NCBI GenBank assembly: GCA_905207705.1
Contig: CAJLMA010000004.1
Span: 124,001 to 188,000, forward strand
Direction of reading: 5' to 3'
Source of the DNA: an uncultured Prevotellaceae bacterium
GTDB taxonomy: Bacteria > Bacteroidota > Bacteroidia > Bacteroidales > Muribaculaceae
Length of the DNA: 64,000 nt
Numbering within the stretch: the stretch's first letter is position 1; every line of letters begins with the position of its first letter. The notes beneath the pieces were generated by a model. It saw only the letters and a list, made by a program, of their open reading frames with translations. It searched no databases and was not told the origin of the DNA. The translations under genes were made by a program, and so were the position numbers. Below, in pieces: positions 49,975-59,893 of this stretch.

Positions 49975-51022
49975 GCATTCAAATACATATCGCAGAGGGC
50001 GGATAGCAATAATTTTATTTGCATTGTTGCTCGTCGTGCTTTTTGTCGCAAATCTTGTCGTCGGTTCGGTCAATATTCCGATTGACGAGGTCGCAAGCAT
50101 ACTTTCGGGTAATGGCAGTTCAAATGACGCATGGGAATTGATAATGTTGCAATCGCGTGTTCCCATGGCAGTGACGGCAGTGCTTGCAGGAGCGGCGTTG
50201 GCCGTCTCGGGGCTGTTGATGCAGACCACGTTCAACAATCCGCTTGCCGGGCCGTCCATCCTTGGCGTTTCCACAGGGGCAAGTCTTGGCGTGGCGATAG
50301 TGATGCTTGCTTTGGGAGGAGAATTCGGTTCGTTGTTTGGAAGTACAGTCGGAGGGTATATAAGCATTCTTGCCGGTGCGCTTTCAGGAGCTGCCTTGAT
50401 TCTCATATTGTTGATTGTGTTTTCTTCATTGGTGCGTGGCTCATCGATGCTGCTCATCATAGGCATAATGATAAGTTATTTGTCTTCGAGTGTCATATCC
50501 TTGCTCAACTTTTTTTCCACGCAAGAAGGGGTGCATTCTTATGTGATATGGGGCCTTGGCAATTTTTCGGGCGTAACGACCGACAGCTTGCCTGCATTCT
50601 CGGTCATAATAATGGCGGGCATAGTGTGGGCGATATTGATGGCAAAACCGTTGAATGCCTTGCTGCTCGGAGCACGGTATGCCGAGAATCTCGGCGTGAA
50701 TATTCGTCGCACCCGTAACGAATTGCTGCTCATTACCGGCATATTGACGGCCACGGCCACGGCGTTTTGCGGACCAATTGCGTTTATCGGGCTTGTGGTG
50801 CCACACATAGCGAGATTGCTCATTAACTCGTCAAACCATAACATATTATTGCCGTCCACGGTGCTTGCCGGAGCCGACATTGCCCTGTTGTGCCAGCTTA
50901 TAAGTGTGTTGCCATCATCATCTGTCGGTATAATTCCTATTAATGCTATAACTCCCGCAATAGGTGTCCCGGTAATCATATACATAATTCTGAACAGGAG
51001 GAAGATTCAATATTTCAATTGA
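49967..51022 (+). CDS. FecCD/BtuC-type ABC permease
   Basis: The 351-residue integral membrane protein has about ten helices. The family motifs LAGAALAVSGLLMQTTFNNPLAGPSILG (in parts, residues 80-105) and GPIAFIGLVVPHIARLL (about 266-282) are clear, the latter contacting the ATPase. It dimerises in the type II importer fold. It sits between the binding lipoprotein and the ATPase, overlapping the former and 8 bases before the latter. Confidence 0.93.
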   Translation: MNKHSNTYRRGRIAIILFALLLVVLFVANLVVGSVNIPIDEVASILSGNGSSNDAWELIMLQSRVPMAVTAVLAGAALAVSGLLMQTTFNNPLAGPSILGVSTGASLGVAIVMLALGGEFGSLFGSTVGGYISILAGALSGAALILILLIVFSSLVRGSSMLLIIGIMISYLSSSVISLLNFFSTQEGVHSYVIWGLGNFSGVTTDSLPAFSVIIMAGIVWAILMAKPLNALLLGARYAENLGVNIRRTRNELLLITGILTATATAFCGPIAFIGLVVPHIARLLINSSNHNILLPSTVLAGADIALLCQLISVLPSSSVGIIPINAITPAIGVPVIIYIILNRRKIQYFN

Positions 51023-51030
51023 TAACGCGC

Positions 51031-52011
51031 ATGGTTGCATTGAGTACTCATGATTTGGCAATAGGCTACCGGCATGGAAAGCATGACACGGTAATCATGG
51101 AAGGGCTTGACCTGGAATTGAAGCCGGGAAGATTGACAGCACTTCTTGGCGCAAACGGGAAAGGAAAATCTACTTTGATGCGCACCTTGGCTGGTTCGCA
51201 ATCTCGTTTGTCCGGGCATATCGAGTATGCCGGACGTGATATTGACACGTTGAGCCGCAAAGAACTGTCGCGGATGCTGTCGCTCGTATATACCGACAGG
51301 ACGCAGGCCGGCGGACTTACGGTAAAAGAGCTTGTTTCATTGGGACGACAGCCTTATACAGGATTTTTCGGCCGTCTTGACGATGAGGATCGGGCTGTGG
51401 TAGATTCGGCCATGTCGGCATCGGGCATAAGGCACAAGCAAGATTGTTTCCTTGCTGAATTGAGCGATGGAGAGCGTCAAAAAGCCATGATTGCCAAGGT
51501 GCTGGCGCAAGAAACGCCTGTAATAATGCTTGATGAACCAACGGCTTTTCTTGACGTGGCCAGCAAGGCCGATGTGGTGAAATTGCTGCACTCGCTGGCG
51601 CATGACAATGATAAAGCGGTGTTGTTGTCGACACACGATATCTCGCAGGCTTTGCTGCTTGCCGACGAACTGTGGGTGATCACTGCCGACAGGAAAATAC
51701 TTCAAGGATTCACCGAGGACATGATACTCGACGGTGCGATGCAAAAGATGTGGGATGGCGGCAGTGCGCGTTTCAACATGTCGATTGGCGACTTTGATGT
51801 CGATTCTCCCATTGTTTCGTCAGTCAGCTTGGATTGCCTTGACATGCAGCTGCGCCATTGGATTTGCAATGCATTGCGGCGCAACGGGATCGGCTTGGCC
51901 GATAATTGCGACATTCATGTGGATGTGAGAGGAAAAAATGAAATAATTATGACGTATGGAGGTCGGCAGGCCGTGTGTGGCAGCATAAAGGAGTTGATTG
52001 AATCCATTTGA
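51031..52011 (+). CDS. FecE/BtuD-type ABC ATPase with C-terminal extension
   Basis: I start at the ATG at 51031; a TTG 12 bases earlier overlaps the permease stop. The 326-residue protein has Walker A GANGKGKST (40-48), signature ELSDGERQ, Walker B VIMLDEPTAFLD and the H-loop STHDIS. The canonical ATPase ends near residue 245. About 80 extra residues follow (from FNMSIGDFDVDSP on), a tail I have seen only in Bacteroidetes importers, with unknown role. The extension may be regulatory. Confidence 0.9.
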   Translation: MVALSTHDLAIGYRHGKHDTVIMEGLDLELKPGRLTALLGANGKGKSTLMRTLAGSQSRLSGHIEYAGRDIDTLSRKELSRMLSLVYTDRTQAGGLTVKELVSLGRQPYTGFFGRLDDEDRAVVDSAMSASGIRHKQDCFLAELSDGERQKAMIAKVLAQETPVIMLDEPTAFLDVASKADVVKLLHSLAHDNDKAVLLSTHDISQALLLADELWVITADRKILQGFTEDMILDGAMQKMWDGGSARFNMSIGDFDVDSPIVSSVSLDCLDMQLRHWICNALRRNGIGLADNCDIHVDVRGKNEIIMTYGGRQAVCGSIKELIESI

Positions 52012-52015
52012 TTGC

Positions 52016-52024
52016 TATATTTGC
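52016..52024 (+). promoter_or_regulatory. -7 promoter element for the DUF3843-like gene
   Basis: TATATTTGC is a full match to TAnnTTTGY, 44 bases before the ATG at 52068. It rules out the longer TTG start at 52008. Confidence 0.6.
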
Positions 52025-52067
52025 ACTGTTGTTGCCGTACAACATAAATGATATAAAAACGCGGAAT

Positions 52068-53303
52068 ATGGAAATTACGATAAAGGATTTCATGCTTAAG
52101 CAGCCAAATTATCCCGAGGTTGCGGAGACCGACAAGTATTACATAGTACTTGCCACACGTCTGGCCAAGATATGGGATAATGCTCGCATATTAATGAATA
52201 TTGGCGAAGATGTCAGGAAAGAAGTGGTGCTTGCCATCGTGGGATATTTTCAGGATATAATCTCCGATGCCGGCATTTGGAGGTCTTTCTCCACAATGTG
52301 CAACAAGATGTATGGCCGTCCATTGCCCATTTTCGAGCGTCCCGAAGACTATATCGACAGCGAGTTGAATTGCATTGACTTGCAATTCATAATATGGTAT
52401 GTCATAGAGAGCCATCAAGACGAGCATGGCATGATTTCACCTTATGACAAGAATATAGCCCGACTTGCGCATTTGTTTTTCAATTTGCTCGATGCCGTTT
52501 ATGAGGAAGCTCCGACACCGGTAGAATATAATGTAGCCATGGATGTCGATCTTGCCGATGCCGACTGTGCCAAACAAGTATATGACTTGTCTTACTGGCT
52601 TTTCTGGAATTGTTATTTCCTGCGTCCGGCTGCTAACGGCACTCTGAACGCGGCAATGGGCAAGGCTCGGGAAATTATTAATTCCAGCAGGGATGAGGAT
52701 GAGGCAAGGCAGCGGCTTGCCGAAATGAACAGGCAGATAATGGTGGAAAATCCTACCGGGCCGTTGTCGTTCACCATAGGCGAATGGGTGAAACTAATAG
52801 TGGAAGGGAAAGAACCTGCGACCGACGACAATATCGATGACGTGGCCGAAGGGAATGAGCATAAATTCTACAAGCAGCTTGTGAATGCCACAGGTGGCAG
52901 CCCGATAGCATTCATCGACAGTTACGACTCGCTTGAGTGTTTTGTGAGTGAAAAAATGGGGTGGGGCAAATCTGAGACAGGACATTTGCCGGGAATGAAG
53001 AGATTTGGCAATTTTGTCTTGCTTGGAAATCGCTCCAAAGGAATGTTGATTGCCCATGATGTTGCGCAATATATCAAGCATCCCGACAATGCCATATATG
53101 ATGCCGATGCGGCACGCGAAGGCGCTCACAGGTTGGTGACAGAACGCGGAATGGCTCCAATCGACCTTGTGAAATACCTTTTTAAGAATAATTTGCTCCC
53201 AGATGCACGCTTGCCTTTTGACAAAGACGACAAGTCGGTTTTGCATGACAATTGGGATTTTTTTGCCCGATTGTTCCTGCAAGGCCATTATCGAGGAGAT
53301 TGA
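52068..53303 (+). CDS. DUF3843-like protein
   Basis: The 411-residue soluble protein is probably all-alpha, with no signal or membrane segment. The layout YYIVLATRLAKIWDN near the start, then YFQDIISDAGIWRSFS and NCIDLQFIIWYVIESHQ, recalls the DUF3843 family of Bacteroidales. That match is from memory and moderate. No function is known. A middle segment (about 225-265) is highly acidic. It has its own promoter and lies between the uptake operon and the Lnb-like gene. Confidence 0.55.
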   Translation: MEITIKDFMLKQPNYPEVAETDKYYIVLATRLAKIWDNARILMNIGEDVRKEVVLAIVGYFQDIISDAGIWRSFSTMCNKMYGRPLPIFERPEDYIDSELNCIDLQFIIWYVIESHQDEHGMISPYDKNIARLAHLFFNLLDAVYEEAPTPVEYNVAMDVDLADADCAKQVYDLSYWLFWNCYFLRPAANGTLNAAMGKAREIINSSRDEDEARQRLAEMNRQIMVENPTGPLSFTIGEWVKLIVEGKEPATDDNIDDVAEGNEHKFYKQLVNATGGSPIAFIDSYDSLECFVSEKMGWGKSETGHLPGMKRFGNFVLLGNRSKGMLIAHDVAQYIKHPDNAIYDADAAREGAHRLVTERGMAPIDLVKYLFKNNLLPDARLPFDKDDKSVLHDNWDFFARLFLQGHYRGD

Positions 53304-53377
53304 CGGGTATGATTTTTGTTGCATGAAATATAGAAATGACAGATAGTCGCTTTGACTCAAGAATATAGGAGAGAGAA

Positions 53378-54571
53378 ATGGCTTTAAGCACGATAAAGTA
53401 CAAATTGGCGTTAGTCGTAGTCGTGTTGTTTTCGTGCATGGGCGCATGGGCACAACAGGATAGCGTCAAGGTGAGTCTTATTACATGTTATCCGGGAAGC
53501 GAGATTTATGAATTGTACGGACACACCATGCTAAGGGTACGATATGCCGATGTCGACATGGTGTACAACTACGGCATATTTGATTTTAACGCCCCCAATT
53601 TCATGTATCGCTTTGTCAAGGGGGAGACCGATTACAAGGTAGTGGGATATTCGTCGCAATACATGTTGCACGGTTATGAGAGCCGTAAGGTAGTCGAGCA
53701 AGATTTGAATCTCACCCAACGGCAAGCAGCCGAGGTGGTCAACGCCCTTTACATAAATGCGTTGCCTGATAATGCCGTTTACAGGTATAATTACATCTAT
53801 GACAATTGTGCCACGCGTCCGCGCGACATCGTGGAAAAAGCCATTGGCGGAGCATTGCATTATCCGGCCATGCGCGATACGCTCACATTTCGCGAAGAGA
53901 TGAGGCATTACAATGCAAATTATGCTTGGCAGCAATTCGGCATAGACCTTGTCTTGGGAAGCGGCATAGACTATGAGCTTGATTACCGGGAGCAGATGTT
54001 TGTGCCTATGGTGTTAATGGATGCTTTTGCCGGAGCGACGGTGGAGCGTGGCGACACGGTAATGCCGCTTGTAAATGCGACCCGGGTGTTGAATCCCGGT
54101 GCCGACATGGGAGATGTGTTGCCACCAACACCCGAATGGATGTCGCCGATGACTGTTGCGATTGCTTTGCTTGTGGTTGTCGTTGCAGTGTCGTTGCTTG
54201 ACATAAAGCGGCACAAAGTGAGCCGATGGCTCGACAGCTTGCTGTTTGGATTTGCCGGCATTTGCGGCATAGTCATCTTTTTCTTGATATTTGTATCCAC
54301 CCATGCCGCCACGTCGCCCAATTTTAACGGGATATGGTTGCATCCCTTTTCACTGCTTCCGGCAATATTAATTTGGATAAAAAAGGCAAAAAGGGTGCTT
54401 TATTTCTACCATTTTCTTAACTTTGCGGTCATTATTCTGCTGCTTGTGTCATGGCCTTTCCTGCCACAGGCTGCAAACATGGCTATTTTCCCGTTCATGT
54501 TGTGTCTTGCAACACGATCGTTCAATTATATAGTGATATTTAGCTGCAAATGCACAAAAATAAACAAATAA
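53378..54571 (+). CDS. DUF4105/Lnb-like envelope protein
   Basis: The 397-residue protein has a signal peptide (ALVVVVLFSCMGAWAQQ), then the DUF4105 domain with ELYGHTMLRV (His49) and YIYDNCATRP (Cys144). A membrane region of four or five helices follows from about residue 255 to the end. The His/Cys pair suggests a thiol enzyme. DUF4105 has recently been tied to Lnb, the lipoprotein N-acyltransferase of Bacteroides, and the periplasmic domain plus helices match that layout. I infer a role in lipoprotein maturation. The 3' end overlaps the next gene by 22 bases. Confidence 0.72.
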   Translation: MALSTIKYKLALVVVVLFSCMGAWAQQDSVKVSLITCYPGSEIYELYGHTMLRVRYADVDMVYNYGIFDFNAPNFMYRFVKGETDYKVVGYSSQYMLHGYESRKVVEQDLNLTQRQAAEVVNALYINALPDNAVYRYNYIYDNCATRPRDIVEKAIGGALHYPAMRDTLTFREEMRHYNANYAWQQFGIDLVLGSGIDYELDYREQMFVPMVLMDAFAGATVERGDTVMPLVNATRVLNPGADMGDVLPPTPEWMSPMTVAIALLVVVVAVSLLDIKRHKVSRWLDSLLFGFAGICGIVIFFLIFVSTHAATSPNFNGIWLHPFSLLPAILIWIKKAKRVLYFYHFLNFAVIILLLVSWPFLPQAANMAIFPFMLCLATRSFNYIVIFSCKCTKINK

Positions 54572-56166
54572 ACCAGATGCTCACTTCGATAGTGGCTTCA
54601 ATGGTGGCTCTGACGGCGTTGTCGCAAAATAGCAACGTTGCCAGTGGGGACCGTCCACGGCTTGTCATAGGCATAGTTGTAGACCAGTTGAGGAGCGATT
54701 ATCTTGAGTTGCTGCAAGCCCATTTTAGCGAAGCCGGTTTCAAGCGTCTGGTTAGAGACGGTGTCTTTATCGAGAATGTGGAGTTTGGCGTCCCCGATCT
54801 TGACATAGCTTCGGGGACGGCTATATTGATGAGCGGAACGACGCCTAAGGTCAACGGCGTTCCATGTGCTTATATTTTCGATAAGACAATCAATAAGCCG
54901 CAGTACATATTGACCGATAAGTCGGTAATGGGAAATTTCACCACCGACACTTATTCGCCGATGGCCTATAAGGTTTCTACCGTCACCGACGAGTTGCGCA
55001 TCCACACAAGCGGCCTTGGTTACATACATGCGATAGCTCCCGATGCCCAGCAGGCGATACTGCTTGCCGGCCATGCCGCCAACAGTGCATTCTGGATAGA
55101 CGATGCCACCGGCAATTGGGCTTCGACGACTTTCTACAAGGATGCTCCGCAGATATTGTCGGGACGCAATTACAGGATTCCGCTTTCCACGCGGCTTGAT
55201 ACCGCTTCTTGGGTTCCATCCATGAAGCTTGATGATTATCCCGACATTCTTTCGTTCAAGAAATATTATCCTTTCAGATATATATACTCATCGTCCGACC
55301 AGGATCGTTTCCGCAAGTACAAGAAAAGTGCGCTTGTGAACAACGAGGTGACCACGGCCGCGATAGAGTACCTTAACGTGTTGAAGCTTGGCAACCGCGG
55401 ACAGACCGACATGCTGTGCATAGGATACACGGCAGCTCCCTATGAATATACGCAGGATGGCGACAACCGCGTTGAGATGCAAGACATATATTTGCGCCTC
55501 GACAACGATTTGGCACGATTGTTTTCGGCGGTAGACAAAACGGTGGGCATGGGTAATGTTTTGGTATTTGTCGCATCCACCGGTTATTATGAAGATAATA
55601 CACGCCCGTCTGAACGATATAATATACCGACAGGCGAATTTTATCCGAAAAGGGCGATTTCGTTGCTCAACATGTACTTAATGGCATTGCACGGCAACGG
55701 CCAGTGGGTAAAAGGATACTTTGACAGACAATTCTACCTGAATCATGAGCTGATAAAGGAGAAAAATCTTAAACTTGACGAAGTCAGGGCTAAATCGAGC
55801 GAATTCTTAAGGCAGATGAGCGGTGTGACGGCTGCTTACACTTTTGAAGAAATTCTAAACAATCCGTCAAATGCCGAGGCATGGATGTTGCATAAGGCGA
55901 TGGTGCCCGATTACTTTGGCGACATAGTGATAGAAGTGAGTCCGGGCTGGCTCATAATGGATAACGATAATGACAATTTTGACGAAGCCAAGTTGGTCAG
56001 GGCAAATGCAGTAAATTCGCCGGTGTTCATAATGGGCCCGGGAGTGAAACCGCAAAAGATATCATATCCTGTAGATGCCACGCTCATTGCCCCGACAATA
56101 TCGGGAATCTTGAGGATACGCTCTCCAAATGCGGCCACAGGAATGCCGCTTGATTTGGGATACTGA
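54550..56166 (+). CDS. Alkaline-phosphatase-superfamily protein lacking key metal ligands
   Basis: The 538-residue protein has a signal peptide and the alkaline phosphatase / nucleotide pyrophosphatase fold. The first metal aspartate is kept (Asp45 in VVDQLRSDYL). Where active members have the nucleophile motif T-A-P-G-H it reads DIASGT, and where they have the metal-binding DHG it reads STGYYED. This looks like a catalytically dead relative. From memory, related proteins in other Bacteroidales share these changes, which would mean a conserved scaffold or regulator. It overlaps the Lnb-like gene and lies 117 bases before secA. Confidence 0.75.
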   Translation: MHKNKQINQMLTSIVASMVALTALSQNSNVASGDRPRLVIGIVVDQLRSDYLELLQAHFSEAGFKRLVRDGVFIENVEFGVPDLDIASGTAILMSGTTPKVNGVPCAYIFDKTINKPQYILTDKSVMGNFTTDTYSPMAYKVSTVTDELRIHTSGLGYIHAIAPDAQQAILLAGHAANSAFWIDDATGNWASTTFYKDAPQILSGRNYRIPLSTRLDTASWVPSMKLDDYPDILSFKKYYPFRYIYSSSDQDRFRKYKKSALVNNEVTTAAIEYLNVLKLGNRGQTDMLCIGYTAAPYEYTQDGDNRVEMQDIYLRLDNDLARLFSAVDKTVGMGNVLVFVASTGYYEDNTRPSERYNIPTGEFYPKRAISLLNMYLMALHGNGQWVKGYFDRQFYLNHELIKEKNLKLDEVRAKSSEFLRQMSGVTAAYTFEEILNNPSNAEAWMLHKAMVPDYFGDIVIEVSPGWLIMDNDNDNFDEAKLVRANAVNSPVFIMGPGVKPQKISYPVDATLIAPTISGILRIRSPNAATGMPLDLGY

Positions 56167-56283
56167 AAAATACTGCAGTTTCCTGTCAAGGCGGGATGCA
56201 AACAGCTTCAGTGCTGCAGGCATGATTCTCTCCCGGATAACGAAAAATCATAAATAACGAATAAAAAACATCAGCATAATAAA

Positions 56284-59200
56284 ATGGGATTTACTGACAT
56301 TTTAAAATCTCTTTTCGGAAATAAATCGCAACGCGACTTGAAAGGCATCATGCCCATAGTGGACAAGATAAAGGCGATATATCCCGAAATAGAAAAGTTA
56401 TCGAATGATGAATTGCGTCAACGCATTACCGACATTCGTGCTCGCATAAAGGAATATGTGGCTCCGCAGCGTAATCAAATCGACGAGTTGAAAAAAGAAA
56501 TAGAAACTCTCGACTATGACAAGCGCGAGCCGCTTTGGAATCAAATTGACAAAATAGAAAAAGAAATACTCGACCGCACCGAAGATATTTTGAATGAAGT
56601 GCTTCCCGAGGTTTTTGCCATTGTCAAAGACACCGCGCGCCGTTTTGCCCAAAATGAAACAATCGAGGTGACGGCAAGCGACTTTGACCGTGAGCTGGCA
56701 GCCGCAGGCAAAGACTTTATCTCGATAGACGGCGACAAGGCTATCTATAAGAATCATTGGATGGCCGGAGGTAACGAGATAAAATGGGACATGATACACT
56801 ACGATGTTCAGCTCATAGGCGGTATCGTGCTGCATCAGGGCAAGATTGCCGAGATGGCTACCGGTGAAGGTAAGACTCTTGTTGCCACATTGCCGGTATT
56901 CCTTAATGCGCTTCCGGGTAACGGAGTGCATGTGGTTACTGTCAACGACTACTTGGCAAAGCGTGACTCGGAGTGGATGGGTCCTATCTATATGTTCCAC
57001 GGTATTTCGGTCGATTGCATAGACAAGACGCAGCCCAACTCGCCGCAACGTCGTCACGCTTATAACTGCGACATTACGTTTGGTACGAACAATGAATTCG
57101 GCTTTGATTATTTGCGCGACAATATGGCAGTGTCTCCCGAGGATCTTGTGCAGCGCAAGCACAACTATGCCATTGTCGATGAGGTCGATTCGGTGCTTAT
57201 CGACGATGCCCGCACACCGTTGATTATCTCAGGACCTGTTCCAAAGGGTAACGATCAAATGTTTGTGCAATTCAAGCCAAATGTTGAAAGGGTGGTGAAT
57301 GCGCAAAAGAAACTTGTAACCGACTTGCTCGGTCAGGCCAAGACATTGCTTGCAAGCAGTGATGCAGAGAAGGTTAAAGAGGGGTCGTTGCTGCTTTATC
57401 GCGCTTATAAAGGTCTTCCAAAGAACGGAGCGTTGATAAAGTTCTTGAGCCAAGAGGGCGTGAAGCCGTTGATGCTCAAGACTGAGGCATTCTACATGCA
57501 GGACAACAGCCGCGAGATGCACATAGTTACCGACCCGTTGTATTTTGTCATCGACGAGAAGAACAATAGTGTGCAACTCACCGACAAGGGTATCGACGTG
57601 TTGACAGGAACAACTTCCGACCCGACATTCTTCGTGCTGCCCGACATTGCAACCGAATTGTCGCAAGTTGAGAATGAAAATCTCACCGAAGAAGAAAAGG
57701 TGGCAAAGAAAGATGAGTTGATGCAGAACTATGTGGTGAAGGCCGAGCGTGTTCACACTGTTAACCAGTTGTTGAAAGCTTATGCGTTGTTCACACGCGA
57801 TGTCGAATATATCGTTTCGGAAGATGGTAAAGTAAAAATCGTCGACGAGCAGACGGGACGTATCATGGAGGGTCGTCGTTATAGCGACGGATTGCATCAG
57901 GCCATTGAAGCCAAGGAAGGCGTTAAGGTGGAAGATGCAACGCAGACGTTTGCGACCATCACATTGCAGAATTACTTCAGGATGTATCACAAGCTGGCAG
58001 GTATGACCGGTACAGCCGAGACCGAAGCCGGAGAATTCTGGGACATCTACAAGCTGGACGTTGTGACGATTCCTACCAACAAGCCTGTACAGCGCGTGGA
58101 CATGGACGACCGTGTCTACAAGACCAAGAAAGAAAAATACAATGCAGTCATAGAGGAAATTGAAAAAATGGTGAATGCAGGCCGTCCGGTACTTGTCGGT
58201 ACGACTTCGGTCGAGATTTCAGAATTGCTGAGCCGTATGCTCACCATGCGAAGAATACCTCACAATGTGTTGAACGCGAAGTTGCACCAGCGCGAAGCCG
58301 AGATTGTGGCACAGGCTGGTCAAAAGGCTGTCGTTACCATAGCCACCAACATGGCAGGTCGTGGTACCGATATAAAGCTGGCTCCTGAGGTAAGGGCTGC
58401 CGGCGGTCTTGCGATTATAGGTACCGAGCGTCACGAGTCGCGTCGTGTCGACAGGCAGTTGCGCGGACGTGCCGGACGTCAAGGCGACCCAGGGTCGTCG
58501 GTGTTCTTCGTGTCGTTTGAAGATACATTGATGCGTTTGTTTGCCAGCGACAACGTCGTTAAGATGCTCGACCGTTTCGGCTTGAAAGAAGGCGAGTCTA
58601 TTGAGTCGCCAATGGTGACCAAGTCGGTAGAGCGTGCTCAGAAGCGCGTTGAAGAAAACAACTTCGGTATTCGTAAGCATCTTTTGGAATATGACGACGT
58701 GATGAATACACAGCGTAACGTCATATATACTCGCCGCCATCATGCGTTGATGGGAGAAAGAATAGGACTCGACATCGTAAACATGATATATGACAATGTT
58801 GAGGCTATTGTAAACGAGTATAGCGCACAAGACGATTATTCCGACTTGAAGATGAAGGTTATCACTAATTATGCCATCGAAATTCCATTCTCGGAACAAG
58901 ATTTCTTGAAAATGGAAAAAGAGGATATGATAACTAAGATTTATGACGAGGTTGTTGCAAACTTCAACCGCCGAAGCGAAAAAATCGCCGAGGTCGCTTT
59001 CCCTGTAGTCAAGATGCTTGTCGAATCGCGCGGTGCAAAAGGCTTGTTGCGCATACCTATTTCGGATGGCCGTCACACCTATGGCATACCGGCCGACATA
59101 GAGGATGCTTATCGCACCGAAGGCAAGAGCATTGCAAAGGCATGGCAGAAGGCCATATTGCTGATGACTATCGACGAGGCTTGGAAAGAACATTTGCGCG

Positions 59201-59655
59201 AACTCGACCAGTTGCGTCAATCGGTGCAAAATGCAAGCTACGAACAGAAGGATCCGTTGTTGATTTATAAGATTGAATCTTTCAACTTGTTTGCGACTAT
59301 GCTCAACAACATGAATACAAAGGCAATCTCAATATTGATGAGAGGATTCATCCCTGTTCAACAGCCGCAACCTCAACCATCGCCTCAACCATCAGTGTCA
59401 ATTTCGGGAATGCCGGCAGCTCCTGCTCCTCAACCTCAGATACAAGAGATGAAGAGCGAGCCTCGCCGACCGACTCCGCAATACACCGAAAGCAAGGAGG
59501 CTTATCCGGGAGCCGATGCGCAGCGTCGTGCAGCAGGACAGCCGCAAGGACCTGTTCATCGCTCTCCTATCAAGGCAGGCCCGAAGATCGGTCGTAATGA
59601 TCCTTGTCCATGTGGAAGCGGCAAGAAATACAAAGATTGCCACGGAAAAAATTAA
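56284..59655 (+). CDS. secA: Preprotein translocase ATPase SecA
   Basis: SecA drives unfolded proteins through the SecYEG channel. The 1123-residue protein has the DEAD motor with MATGEGKTL (about 192-200) and VDEVDSVLIDDARTPL. The preprotein cross-linking region follows, then the second motor domain with GRGTDIKL and RQLRGRAGRQGDPGSS, a Pro/Gln-rich linker (about 1020-1060), and the C-terminal zinc-binding tail DPCPCGSGKKYKDCHG. The added length compared with E. coli (about 900) comes from insertions in the N-terminal and motor regions, as usual in Bacteroidetes. A terminator follows at 59691. Confidence 0.97.
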   Translation: MGFTDILKSLFGNKSQRDLKGIMPIVDKIKAIYPEIEKLSNDELRQRITDIRARIKEYVAPQRNQIDELKKEIETLDYDKREPLWNQIDKIEKEILDRTEDILNEVLPEVFAIVKDTARRFAQNETIEVTASDFDRELAAAGKDFISIDGDKAIYKNHWMAGGNEIKWDMIHYDVQLIGGIVLHQGKIAEMATGEGKTLVATLPVFLNALPGNGVHVVTVNDYLAKRDSEWMGPIYMFHGISVDCIDKTQPNSPQRRHAYNCDITFGTNNEFGFDYLRDNMAVSPEDLVQRKHNYAIVDEVDSVLIDDARTPLIISGPVPKGNDQMFVQFKPNVERVVNAQKKLVTDLLGQAKTLLASSDAEKVKEGSLLLYRAYKGLPKNGALIKFLSQEGVKPLMLKTEAFYMQDNSREMHIVTDPLYFVIDEKNNSVQLTDKGIDVLTGTTSDPTFFVLPDIATELSQVENENLTEEEKVAKKDELMQNYVVKAERVHTVNQLLKAYALFTRDVEYIVSEDGKVKIVDEQTGRIMEGRRYSDGLHQAIEAKEGVKVEDATQTFATITLQNYFRMYHKLAGMTGTAETEAGEFWDIYKLDVVTIPTNKPVQRVDMDDRVYKTKKEKYNAVIEEIEKMVNAGRPVLVGTTSVEISELLSRMLTMRRIPHNVLNAKLHQREAEIVAQAGQKAVVTIATNMAGRGTDIKLAPEVRAAGGLAIIGTERHESRRVDRQLRGRAGRQGDPGSSVFFVSFEDTLMRLFASDNVVKMLDRFGLKEGESIESPMVTKSVERAQKRVEENNFGIRKHLLEYDDVMNTQRNVIYTRRHHALMGERIGLDIVNMIYDNVEAIVNEYSAQDDYSDLKMKVITNYAIEIPFSEQDFLKMEKEDMITKIYDEVVANFNRRSEKIAEVAFPVVKMLVESRGAKGLLRIPISDGRHTYGIPADIEDAYRTEGKSIAKAWQKAILLMTIDEAWKEHLRELDQLRQSVQNASYEQKDPLLIYKIESFNLFATMLNNMNTKAISILMRGFIPVQQPQPQPSPQPSVSISGMPAAPAPQPQIQEMKSEPRRPTPQYTESKEAYPGADAQRRAAGQPQGPVHRSPIKAGPKIGRNDPCPCGSGKKYKDCHGKN

Positions 59656-59690
59656 AAAAGCACCATCACAAATAATAGCTGGCATCCCTT

Positions 59691-59720
59691 CGAGAGATTT
59701 CTCTTGGAGGGATGCTTTTT
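59691..59720 (+). terminator. Terminator of secA
   Basis: The stem GCATCCCT/AGGGATGC (59692-59699 with 59708-59715) continues with an inner AGAGA/TCTCT pairing and is followed by five T residues. Confidence 0.8.
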
Positions 59721-59840
59721 GTAGTCGTAAGTCTTATGTAAGACAAGAGATAGTCGTGAAGATATTATCAATTTGTGAGGCAGGAGGTTTTTAAGACATG
59801 GCATTGTCAGGTAGCTACTGCATATAGAGACATAAAATGA

Positions 59841-59871
59841 AACCGCCCGATGCGTGACACACCGGGCGGTT
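59841..59871 (-). terminator. Terminator of the large secreted protein gene
   Basis: The 9-bp stem AACCGCCCG/CGGGCGGTT (59841-59849 with 59863-59871) lies 23 bases past the stop codon. On the - strand it is followed by TCATTTTATG. Confidence 0.75.
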
Positions 59872-59893
59872 GCTTTATGAAGTGTATTTATCG

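Noticed and set aside
58219..59229. A 336-codon antisense frame inside secA
   Set aside because: It is a shadow of secA; codon use in the sense frame explains the lack of stops.
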